From SCGC-AAA471-B05 sp032249055 (lineage in GTDB: Archaea > Thermoproteota > Thermoprotei > Gearchaeales > Gearchaeaceae), in NCBI GenBank assembly GCA_032249055.1, contig JAVVGP010000029.1, positions 1 through 10,122 on the forward strand: 10,122 nucleotides of DNA, read 5' to 3'. The notes under the pieces were generated by a model. The model made no database searches, was not told the origin of the DNA, and saw nothing but the letters and a program-made list of their open reading frames with translations. Both the position numbers and the translations under genes were made by a program. Shown piece by piece: positions 1 to 8,404 of the stretch; within the stretch, counting starts at the first letter, position 1, and every line of letters begins with the position of its first letter.

Positions 1-772
1 CATCCAAAGCTGCACCAGCTATATGTCCTGAGTTTAGCATTTCAAGAAGAGCTTCCTCATCGACAACTCCTCCTCTTGAAGTATTTATTAAGAAGGAACC
101 TTTTTTCATTTTCATTAAAGTATTCTTAGAAAACATTTTATATGTAGAACTTGTCAAAGTAACATGAATTGTTACTATATCAGAATTTGAAAGAAGATAA
201 TTTAAATCCGTAGTAAACTCTCCTCCAATTTTCTCAATAAATTCCTTCCTTGAAATATCTATATCGTAGGCTATAATTTTGCAACCAAAACTTGTTAATA
301 GCCTAGCTACTTCAGAACCTATTCTTCCAACTCCAACTATTCCAACCGTTTTTCCTTTCAACTGATAACCTATTAAATCCTTTTTTAACCATTTTCCTTC
401 TTTTAATGATTTATTTGCTTCATAAAAATTCCTTAGTAAACTTAAAATTAAGCAAATTGTTAACTCAGCTACTGAACTTACAGGAGCTAAAGGTGTATTG
501 AATACTTTAATATTTTTAGAATTACAGCAATCCAGATCTATATTATCTAGCCCAACACCTGCTCTTACTATTATCTTTAATTTTTTTGCATTTTTCAAAA
601 TTTCTTTATCAATTTTTGTTCTTCCTCGAACAATAATACCATCAAATTCTTTTATTTTTTCCTTCAATTTTGTTCTGTCTATTTCAGGATCGTATTCTAC
701 TTCAAAATTTTCTTTTTTTAATATTCTTATAGCATCATCTGGAAGATAATCTGTTATTAAAATCTTATACAT
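1..772 (-). CDS. serA: D-3-phosphoglycerate dehydrogenase, N-terminal 257 residues (3' end of gene outside the window)
   Basis: The product would oxidise 3-phosphoglycerate to 3-phosphohydroxypyruvate with NAD, the first step of serine biosynthesis in the cytoplasm. The frame is open from ATG at 772 to the left edge. Visible family marks are an N-terminal substrate-domain half with RAGVGLDNID (residues 70-79) and SSVAEL (99-104), a Rossmann dinucleotide-binding loop GVGRIG (147-152) followed by an acidic residue (Asp170) at the end of the second strand, HVTLT (203-207), and INTSRGGVVDEEAL (229-242), whose Arg233 is the usual catalytic arginine. The catalytic Glu and His of the family lie beyond the cut, as would any ACT or other C-terminal regulatory domain, so full length cannot be judged. 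Close relatives such as glyoxylate/hydroxypyruvate reductase share this fold; RAGVGLDNID and the general pattern favour SerA. The gene lies 56 bp behind the protease gene on the same strand, but T-rich tracts between them argue against a simple operon. Confidence 0.88.
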   Translation of the reverse strand, partial: MYKILITDYLPDDAIRILKKENFEVEYDPEIDRTKLKEKIKEFDGIIVRGRTKIDKEILKNAKKLKIIVRAGVGLDNIDLDCCNSKNIKVFNTPLAPVSSVAELTICLILSLLRNFYEANKSLKEGKWLKKDLIGYQLKGKTVGIVGVGRIGSEVARLLTSFGCKIIAYDIDISRKEFIEKIGGEFTTDLNYLLSNSDIVTIHVTLTSSTYKMFSKNTLMKMKKGSFLINTSRGGVVDEEALLEMLNSGHIAGAALD

Positions 773-828
773 AAATAAAAAATAAGAAAATAAATAAAAA
801 AATAAAAAAAATTTATTTAATTAAAAAA
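773..828 (-). terminator. T-rich archaeal-type transcription terminator behind the protease gene
   Basis: Read on the minus strand, this spacer directly after the protease stop codon contains runs of six to eight T (for example opposite the A-runs at 803-811 and 795-801) and almost no G or C. Archaeal RNA polymerase terminates at such oligo-T tracts without needing a hairpin. The same 56 bp must hold the start region of serA. I see no consensus TATA box, only TTTATTTA-like stretches, so serA may depend on readthrough or on a weak promoter hidden in the T-rich sequence. Confidence 0.5.
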
Positions 829-3800
829 TTATCTTCTTCTCCTTACTAAAGCGTATACTATTAGGAATACTAATATTATTAGCAGTATTACTATTATTAC
901 TACCTGGAATAGTGGGAATGGAGTTGGTGTAGGTGGCGGTGTTGCTTTTGCAATTAGATCTTCAGCAGCTCCTGCTATTTCGTTAGCTTTCTTTGCAATA
1001 TCTATAAATTCTTCTAATGTCTGAGCTGTAGCAAATCTTACTTCTAATTTAGCTAATTCAGTTTCGTTTCCTCTTAATTGATATCTATCAACATAAGGTG
1101 TTGCCTTTGCTGATTCGACTTTAACCTTTGCTTCAGCTAATGCTGAGGCAGCATTTTCCTTTGCATCAGCTAATAATAATTGAGGAACTTTTACAGCTAA
1201 GTTATATGCTTCTTTGAATTTGCTTATTGCACTTACAGGATATCTATATGTATCTGGATTGCCAAGTACAAATTTACCTAATTCTGCAACACCTTCATTA
1301 TATAATGTAGCGGCATTATTATATGTTGAAAGTGTTGCAGATTTTTCAACAAATCCTGCTTTTCTATATGTATCAATTGCAGATCTTGCTTTGGTTAATG
1401 CATCAAATGCTAATTTCATTTCTGCATAGGCTGTAACATTTGCTGATCTTCCTGCAGTATCTAAGGCTTCTTTAGATAATAGGACTACTGAACTATAATC
1501 TTTATACAAGTCTACCAAGGATTTCCATGTTTCAATTAGCTCTCTATCATATTTACCATATAATTCATCAGTTGCATTTAATTTACCAACTGCGTTGTTT
1601 AGTAATTTTGCTGCTTCAGATACATCTATTCCTGATGCTCTTGCAAATTCTATAAATGATGATGCACTACTTACTGCATTCTTTGCAGAATTTCTTACAG
1701 CATTTACTTGAGATTCAAGCTGGTCAAGTAAGCTTTGTGCAGCTTTCCATAATGTTGAGTTAGCTTCTCTTAATGGTGTCACAGCTCCAATGTAGTCACC
1801 TAGTTTCATTAAACTTGCTACTTCTGATAATTTAGCTTCTGCTTCAGCTAATAAGCTTTGTACATCTACAACTGTCATTCCTGACTTTGTAGCTTCATCT
1901 ACTAATCCTTTTAGAACTTGTAGCAAAGATGGTAAGCCACTGCCCATAGCTGATTTTACTAATTCGTAGTATCCTGCAACATATTGCAATATAGCTGTTA
2001 TGAATATTCTTAAATTGACAGTATGCCTACTTATAGTACCGAATATATGGTAATCTGTAAATCCTACTGAGTGTTGCCAGTATAAATTATCGAACCATGA
2101 AGATTGTCCAAAGGCTATTACTTTGCCCTTTGGTAAAGGTATGTAAGCATATTGACTAACTATACCAGTTAATTTTGTATCTAATACCAATGCCATTCCA
2201 TGTCTACCTGCTAAAGCATTCCAATCTGCAAAGTTTAATGAACCATCCCACCATGTTTTATTTGCTCCATAAGTAGTCCATGTATATGGTGTATCAAATT
2301 CGTTTATAACATAGAACTGTACTAATTCATCTTCTGCAGCACTTGAAGCGTATAATACATAGCTTACCTTTATACCTTTATCATAACCTGGTTTAACTGC
2401 TGGTCCTGAAGCAAATTTGATATATAACTTTGTTGAACCACCAACTCCTTTTACTGGAGGCCATGCAACAAATCCATATTCTTCGGTAGGCTCATCAAAG
2501 AAGTAAGACGCTACAGGATTTAAGTTTGAATCTAATACTTCTATTAATGTTCCTTCACTAACTATAACATAATCAAAGATTACTATTACATAATCTGCAT
2601 TAGGTACTTCTATTTCATAAAGATATGTTGTAAGTGGAGGATATGGTGAAGGTGTTTCAATTGGTTTAGGTAATACATACTTGCTATATGTTGAAACATC
2701 ACCTATGTTTAAGCTATTAACATCTAAGAATAATTTTGTATTGGCCTCAGTATAAATGTGATAGGGGCTAAATGTTGCATAAGGCAAGTATGGAGGAACA
2801 AATCTTGTCCATCCTGCAAGCAAAGGTCTTTCGCCAGCTGGAGTTCCATGTGCTAATGGCATTGCATCTCTTTTAGCTGATGTTAATGGACCAGTTGGGA
2901 AGTAAACTCTTGAACCAACATAGCTTAATACCCAGTTCATGTTGTATGGGTTAAATGATCCTGTTGGTCTAAATTCACTTGCTGAACCTAACTGTGCAAA
3001 AACAATTAAAGTTCCACCGTTGCTCAATGTTGAAACCATTATATCTCTTGCTGAATATGCTACAATTCTTGTTTCAGGAGCATAAGGAATTACTCTTCCA
3101 AAGTATAATCCATCGAAAGGTCTAAAGAACATGTTGTCTACTAGTAAGAAGCCATTTGCATTTGCAAATGTTCTAGTTACCAGATCCTTGAATAATGCTT
3201 CATGTCTCCATGGAGGTGTTGTTTCAGCTAAACTTTCAGCTATAGCATTTAAGATTATAGATACTGCACCAGATGGTTTTACTGCAAAGTTTAATGGTGG
3301 CAATGTCATTTCTTTCCAGAACTCAAACATTTGTACCCATGGTAAAGATCCCCATAAATGTTCTGTAAATACAGCTTTATACACGGTTCCGCTTGGATCA
3401 CCATAAGCGGGAGGATAATCTACAGCAGGTCTATTGTTTAAATACAATCCGTCATCCCATATAATATAACCATTTGGTCTTGTTTCAACAGTTATTTCAA
3501 TATTCATACTTGAAAGTACTTCATCACCTGCTTTTAGATCTACCGTACCAGCATATTTTCCTGATGATAAGGCAGGATCTATTAGTACAAATACAAATCC
3601 AAAGAAGTGACCTGTTGAAGGTAATCCTGGATAATGACCATCAAATACATATGGTGGACCTAATGATGCTAGTTCTTCTAAAGTTAAACCAGCAAGTTCA
3701 CTTACATCCTCTGGATAAACAGTTACCTTGTCTCCTACAAATTTCAATACAAGACGCCATGTTTCAGGTACAAATACAACATCCCATTTAAATTTAACAG

Positions 3801-6800
3801 GATCCCATACAACACCATAATTACCGAATGTTTCATTTACAAGTACACCAAAGTCCGCAACAACCTTTGCATCACCTGTTATTTCCGCTGTTAATTCATT
3901 TACTGTAGGATCTGAAACGATATATGTTACGTTTACATATTTCCAATCTAATGGATATTTGGCAATTAAGTTAGCTGTATAGCTATCGTAGCTTGAAGGA
4001 TGAACTGCAGCAACTAATGGTAAAGATCCTTCTCTTAGCAATGGTTTATTGATTATACTTACAGCTCTATCTTTATAGCTCCAAACAGGACTTGTATAGT
4101 CTATAGCTCCTGTTTCTGTAAAGTTAGCATATACATAAGTATCAAATCTGAAGGTATTCCAAACCAGAGTATAATCAGGATAGTAATCAATTCCTCCATG
4201 TTCAAATATTAATGGTCTTGTATATGCAACTCCTCCTAAAGCAAATGAAACACTACTTCTTGGAGGTACTACTGTGTGATACCAACTAACGTTTAATCCT
4301 GCTGTTCTTAATATACCAGCAACTGTAGAATTGTTTGGATATTCAACTGTTACGTTAACTCTAACTGCATAATCTAAAGTATTAGTTAAAGTATAATTCA
4401 AAGTCCATACAGTTCCATTATTTACTATTTTATCAAATCTTACTTTTATTTTCAAACCATATAATTCTGTTGGTCCACCTAATGCATAGAACCAAGTATT
4501 TACTTTTTCTATTAATTTATATGGAGGATGAGGATCTAATAGATATGCTACTGCTCTTAATCCGAACCAAGAATGTTCTGGATAAGGTAAGTATACTTCT
4601 CCTTCTAAATTATAGGATAGATCTGATAATATGAATGGATCGCTTATGAATAGTGCTCCGTTGCATAATGTACTATTCCAGAAAACTATACCAGGATATA
4701 CTGGATCATAAGCCCAAACAGTTTTGTTTACTGTATCTCTTAATCTCATTGACATTAGTTCATAACCGAAGAATATTTTCATTGGTCTACTCTTACCTAC
4801 TCTATCCACCCAAGGAGCAAATACTGGATGATCTACAGCTATTCTTCCTGTTCCTCCTGCAACAGAGCCTACCCATTCAATGCCAAATGGCCATGTATAG
4901 TAGTTCATTTTAACAGGTGTTCCTACTTCACTTCCTCTTGGTAACATGTAATTTGGTTCATCCCAGAAATAGCTACCGGTTGGCGGTATGGGGAATTGTT
5001 TATGAATATGTCCTCCTACAAACAATACTCTTCCTACGTATCTATCTACATATTTCTTAAGTTCAAATGAATCTATCCAGTCTGGATCCACATACCATGG
5101 AGTTAATATCATTACTAAGTCAAAGGCTCCGAAGAATTCAGCTTTTGGAGAGTTTACTACCGCTGATAATATAACTGTTTCAAATCTTGAAACAACTGTA
5201 GGTGTTGGAGGACTCATAGTATTGCTACCTATTGCTATAAATGTTGTTTCAAGACCTCCGCCTCCTTTTCCATCACCGTTAGTTATAAACCAGAATTTCA
5301 AAGGATGAGTAGCATCTACAAATATACGTTTGCCTGATGGAGAAACTATTCTTACCCATTTCCATGAATCTGTTCCTGTTAAATATTGCGCAGTATATAA
5401 TGGAGGATGACCAAACAAAAATCCTGGAACAGTTTCTTGAACTAATTGTGTATAACTGGTTACAGTAGCAGGAGTACCATTTCTATAATATGGTGCATAT
5501 ACTTCAAATCTAAAATCTTCAGTACTATAAGTTGTACCATCAAAAACCGTACCATTTACATAGAATATATCTGCTCCCGCTCCTGCTTTAGCTAAGGCAA
5601 TTGCACCGCCTGCACCTCTTAATGGTATCACTGCAGGATTGAAACCAGCGGTAAAGTTTAAGGTAAAGAGCGGAAGTGGGAACCATAAATCATATAATGT
5701 AAAGTTACCCTGCGGTATATAAGGCCAGTAACATACCGATATTGTTTCCATTAATTTATACCACTCCACTAAGTTTTGATAAGTTATTGTAAGCACATTA
5801 TATTCAGTTTTATTCCATGGTTCTGTACCAGTATCTGAATATGGCGGTATTCTTAATGGAGCACTTTGTGCTACATTTGTTTCCCATGTTGTAGACCAGT
5901 AATAATCATTACTTACGGCTCTTCTAATATTATATGTTTGAAGCGTAGGTTTAGGCATATGAGCAATATAATAATTTACTTTGAAACCATAAGTTGTTGA
6001 ATTATCAGTTTGAAGTCTAATATGAACTCCTGGTGTATTGGCAAAAGTAACAGGACCAGGAGCGGAAATTGGCACAGAAGACAGCCAATCCCATGAATAA
6101 ACTATTAATCTTGAATTTCCGCTTAGCACTACATTCTCAAAATTAACAGTTATACTTCTTGCTCCAGGATGATAAATATGCCAGAATCTATCTGTTAATG
6201 GCGGATATGGATGTTCTGATTCAATTGTAACATCTTGATAAACATAAACCAGCTGGGCTGGGAACCAATCAGACATATAAGTTACATTAGCTCCTCTTCT
6301 CTTTAGATCTTTAATAAAGTTACTATAATCAAGCCATCCGTCACCAAAGTAACTGAAAAGATAAGGATCTCTAAAAGTACGAACAGGAAATCTTCCAGAT
6401 TTAGGTGTAACATTTGAAAGTGAAACTATATCATCTACTAATATTTTGTATCCTTTGAATATTTGCTTGTAATCATCACTTCTTGCAACGTCTTCAAATG
6501 TCCAGTATGGATTAGGTATCTTAAAGCCTTCTTTCTTAGGAGCATTCTTTAATATATTATAGGCTTCCAAAGCATTAACTATGCCAGCTCCTACAATGTT
6601 AGGATCATCTTGACCGTTTAAAGTAGATGTTTTTGTTGCACTTTTAATTAAAGCAGCCTTTATTGCAGCAGGAGTCGCTCCTGGAAAAGCTTGTAATAAT
6701 AGTGCAACTATACCTGTTACAGCTGGTGCAGCCATAGAAGTACCTGATAAAGTTAAGTACATTGTTCCAGTTAAACGATAGACAGGATGTCCGGGTGGTG

Positions 6801-8232
6801 AAGGATCAAAAGCATACCATTTATCAACACGAGAAGGATATTCGAAAAGTGCATTTGCTGCCATTATACCAAATCCTGGAGCTAAAACATCAGGTTTTAC
6901 TCTACCTGCACTTGAAGGACCCATTAAAGGAACAATATCAGTACCACTCTGGAAAAATGAATTGGAAGGATATGTTGGACCTCTGCTTGACCAGTAAACT
7001 ACTTTTTGACCAAAGCCTGCAGTTCTAAAGTTCTCAGGATAAGTTAAACCGACTGCAATAACACTCTCAAATTGTGCAGGCCAAATTAAAGTAACATAAT
7101 CAGGTCCATAGTTTCCTGCAGCATTAACCCATATCATTCCATTTTGTACAGCCCATGTAACTGCTAAATATAATAGACCTATTACATATACATCAAATGC
7201 TGTAACACCCCAGCTTGCATTCATTACATCAACTCCTACTTTAACAGCCTGTACAATGCTTACTAATATTCCAAATAATGTAGCACCAGGAGGTTCTTGC
7301 CTGAAAATCTTGAAAATAGCTAAATAAGCATCTGGTGCCATTCCTGTTGAAAATCCTTTTGAAATATAGGCTCTTTTATAATAAAAGTCAGTTCTATCCA
7401 AATACCATCCTAAACCTTCTCCAATACCTGAAGCAGTAGCTATTGAAGCTACATGTGTTCCATGGTAAGAATATGCACCATATGGTGATGGCATTATTGG
7501 TCTTGTTACAAATGCATCTTCACCAGGGTAAGGACTAAAAGCATATATTATTTTGCTTTTACCGTTTGGAAAGAAGAAATCAGGATGTCTTGGATTAATT
7601 GCTGTATCAGTTATTCCAATTATGACTCCTTTTCCAGTAATGCCCATTTTCCATAATTCTGTTGCTTTTGTTTCAATTGCTACATCTAATAATGTTGCAA
7701 AATCTGGATTACCATATGGAATTTGTACTGTTTTTAACATTTGTGCTTCTTTTTCAGGTTTTATATACATTAATGATTGTTCTGGATCAAGCACATCATT
7801 ATAGGCTATCCAGTTTACATAAGGTAGTTTTCCTAATCTTTCTATAGCATCAGCATCGGCAGGAAGAATTACACCTAAGAAAGGTAAGTATTTAACAACT
7901 TCAGCTGCATAAGGCAATAACCTTGTTCCTGGAGGTAAATTGGCAAGTACATTGTGTATATATCCCCATTTATAATATATAATTGCTTCAACTTCAGTAG
8001 CACCTGATTTAATTTTTTCAAATATCTTTGGATCTACCTTTTTATCTTTTGGTAAAGTTGAAAGATAAGGTAAACTAAGTTTGTCTGGCATTGCATATGG
8101 CCAAGGTTTAACTTGTTTATCTTTTGAAGGTGTTTCAGTAGCAATTGCTGGAGTTAATGTTTGGAAAACCAATACCGTTATAATTGCTACTACTAGTATA
8201 CCAATTAGTAATTTTTTATACGGTTTGCCCAT
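829..8232 (-). CDS. Giant secreted, membrane-anchored subtilisin-family (S8) serine protease, 2467 residues
   Basis: This is a cell-surface endopeptidase. Numbering is from the ATG at 8232. A signal peptide comes first: KK at 6-7, a hydrophobic core at 8-26 and a signal-peptidase-like AIA at 29-31. A propeptide-like region follows (about 60-150). The S8 domain spans about 190-565, with Asp209 in ITDTAINPRHPDF, His257 in HGTHVAS, oxyanion Asn374 in NAAGN and nucleophile Ser499 in SGTSMAAPA, so it is predicted active. Residues 570-2090 are beta-rich with many Asn-glycosylation sequons. Residues 2100-2430 are Ala/Leu/Lys/Glu-rich helix, then come a Pro/Thr linker, a membrane helix (2443-2463) and RRRR at the end. 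The anatomy recalls crenarchaeal surface proteases such as the tetrabrachion-bound protease of Staphylothermus marinus; that relation is inferred. An upstream in-frame ATG at 8298 would add 22 residues but precedes the TATA box and spoils the signal peptide. Natural substrate unknown; nutrient proteolysis or S-layer maturation are both possible. Confidence 0.9.
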   Translation of the reverse strand: MGKPYKKLLIGILVVAIITVLVFQTLTPAIATETPSKDKQVKPWPYAMPDKLSLPYLSTLPKDKKVDPKIFEKIKSGATEVEAIIYYKWGYIHNVLANLPPGTRLLPYAAEVVKYLPFLGVILPADADAIERLGKLPYVNWIAYNDVLDPEQSLMYIKPEKEAQMLKTVQIPYGNPDFATLLDVAIETKATELWKMGITGKGVIIGITDTAINPRHPDFFFPNGKSKIIYAFSPYPGEDAFVTRPIMPSPYGAYSYHGTHVASIATASGIGEGLGWYLDRTDFYYKRAYISKGFSTGMAPDAYLAIFKIFRQEPPGATLFGILVSIVQAVKVGVDVMNASWGVTAFDVYVIGLLYLAVTWAVQNGMIWVNAAGNYGPDYVTLIWPAQFESVIAVGLTYPENFRTAGFGQKVVYWSSRGPTYPSNSFFQSGTDIVPLMGPSSAGRVKPDVLAPGFGIMAANALFEYPSRVDKWYAFDPSPPGHPVYRLTGTMYLTLSGTSMAAPAVTGIVALLLQAFPGATPAAIKAALIKSATKTSTLNGQDDPNIVGAGIVNALEAYNILKNAPKKEGFKIPNPYWTFEDVARSDDYKQIFKGYKILVDDIVSLSNVTPKSGRFPVRTFRDPYLFSYFGDGWLDYSNFIKDLKRRGANVTYMSDWFPAQLVYVYQDVTIESEHPYPPLTDRFWHIYHPGARSITVNFENVVLSGNSRLIVYSWDWLSSVPISAPGPVTFANTPGVHIRLQTDNSTTYGFKVNYYIAHMPKPTLQTYNIRRAVSNDYYWSTTWETNVAQSAPLRIPPYSDTGTEPWNKTEYNVLTITYQNLVEWYKLMETISVCYWPYIPQGNFTLYDLWFPLPLFTLNFTAGFNPAVIPLRGAGGAIALAKAGAGADIFYVNGTVFDGTTYSTEDFRFEVYAPYYRNGTPATVTSYTQLVQETVPGFLFGHPPLYTAQYLTGTDSWKWVRIVSPSGKRIFVDATHPLKFWFITNGDGKGGGGLETTFIAIGSNTMSPPTPTVVSRFETVILSAVVNSPKAEFFGAFDLVMILTPWYVDPDWIDSFELKKYVDRYVGRVLFVGGHIHKQFPIPPTGSYFWDEPNYMLPRGSEVGTPVKMNYYTWPFGIEWVGSVAGGTGRIAVDHPVFAPWVDRVGKSRPMKIFFGYELMSMRLRDTVNKTVWAYDPVYPGIVFWNSTLCNGALFISDPFILSDLSYNLEGEVYLPYPEHSWFGLRAVAYLLDPHPPYKLIEKVNTWFYALGGPTELYGLKIKVRFDKIVNNGTVWTLNYTLTNTLDYAVRVNVTVEYPNNSTVAGILRTAGLNVSWYHTVVPPRSSVSFALGGVAYTRPLIFEHGGIDYYPDYTLVWNTFRFDTYVYANFTETGAIDYTSPVWSYKDRAVSIINKPLLREGSLPLVAAVHPSSYDSYTANLIAKYPLDWKYVNVTYIVSDPTVNELTAEITGDAKVVADFGVLVNETFGNYGVVWDPVKFKWDVVFVPETWRLVLKFVGDKVTVYPEDVSELAGLTLEELASLGPPYVFDGHYPGLPSTGHFFGFVFVLIDPALSSGKYAGTVDLKAGDEVLSSMNIEITVETRPNGYIIWDDGLYLNNRPAVDYPPAYGDPSGTVYKAVFTEHLWGSLPWVQMFEFWKEMTLPPLNFAVKPSGAVSIILNAIAESLAETTPPWRHEALFKDLVTRTFANANGFLLVDNMFFRPFDGLYFGRVIPYAPETRIVAYSARDIMVSTLSNGGTLIVFAQLGSASEFRPTGSFNPYNMNWVLSYVGSRVYFPTGPLTSAKRDAMPLAHGTPAGERPLLAGWTRFVPPYLPYATFSPYHIYTEANTKLFLDVNSLNIGDVSTYSKYVLPKPIETPSPYPPLTTYLYEIEVPNADYVIVIFDYVIVSEGTLIEVLDSNLNPVASYFFDEPTEEYGFVAWPPVKGVGGSTKLYIKFASGPAVKPGYDKGIKVSYVLYASSAAEDELVQFYVINEFDTPYTWTTYGANKTWWDGSLNFADWNALAGRHGMALVLDTKLTGIVSQYAYIPLPKGKVIAFGQSSWFDNLYWQHSVGFTDYHIFGTISRHTVNLRIFITAILQYVAGYYELVKSAMGSGLPSLLQVLKGLVDEATKSGMTVVDVQSLLAEAEAKLSEVASLMKLGDYIGAVTPLREANSTLWKAAQSLLDQLESQVNAVRNSAKNAVSSASSFIEFARASGIDVSEAAKLLNNAVGKLNATDELYGKYDRELIETWKSLVDLYKDYSSVVLLSKEALDTAGRSANVTAYAEMKLAFDALTKARSAIDTYRKAGFVEKSATLSTYNNAATLYNEGVAELGKFVLGNPDTYRYPVSAISKFKEAYNLAVKVPQLLLADAKENAASALAEAKVKVESAKATPYVDRYQLRGNETELAKLEVRFATAQTLEEFIDIAKKANEIAGAAEDLIAKATPPPTPTPFPLFQVVIIVILLIILVFLIVYALVRRRR

Positions 8233-8260
8233 GTTTGTTAATTTTATTAACGCATATGTG

Positions 8261-8270
8261 TTTTTAAATA
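8261..8270 (-). promoter_or_regulatory. TATA box of the giant protease gene
   Basis: On the minus strand the sequence reads TATTTAAAAA, a good archaeal TATA element, preceded by the A/T-rich stretch where BRE would lie. Its centre is 33 bp before the ATG at 8232. Archaeal transcription usually starts 25-27 bp downstream of the TATA centre, giving a start near 8239 and a leader of only about 7 nt. No Shine-Dalgarno-like purine run precedes the ATG, which fits a nearly leaderless mRNA. This element decides the start codon: the ATG at 8298 lies upstream of the promoter. Confidence 0.6.
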
Positions 8271-8292
8271 TTAAAGTAAAACAATTTTTCGG

Positions 8293-8304
8293 TTTCAATT
8301 GAAA
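8293..8304. promoter_or_regulatory. Perfect 12-bp palindrome upstream of the protease promoter, possible operator
   Basis: The sequence TTTCAATTGAAA is its own reverse complement. Its centre is 33 bp upstream of the TATA centre of the protease gene, on the far side of BRE, where archaeal activators and Lrp-type regulators often bind. Self-complementary A/T-rich words are common in DNA this AT-rich, so the assignment rests on position as much as on symmetry. Confidence 0.25.
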
Positions 8305-8404
8305 TACAAAAATAACGAAATTTTAAGATAAAAACATTGAAGAAAAAGGCTAAATTTGCATCCTTAATTCTTTTTTGAATAAAATCAATTTAATTACACC
8401 TTTA

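Noticed and set aside
3474..3791. Plus-strand open frames inside the protease gene (also at 498-749, 1214-1429, 3131-3406, 4653-4913, 6762-7028, 7553-7847 and 8081-8302)
   Set aside because: They are antisense shadows of the serA and protease genes, with unnatural compositions rich in Leu, Gln, His or Ser and no promoter or domain of their own.
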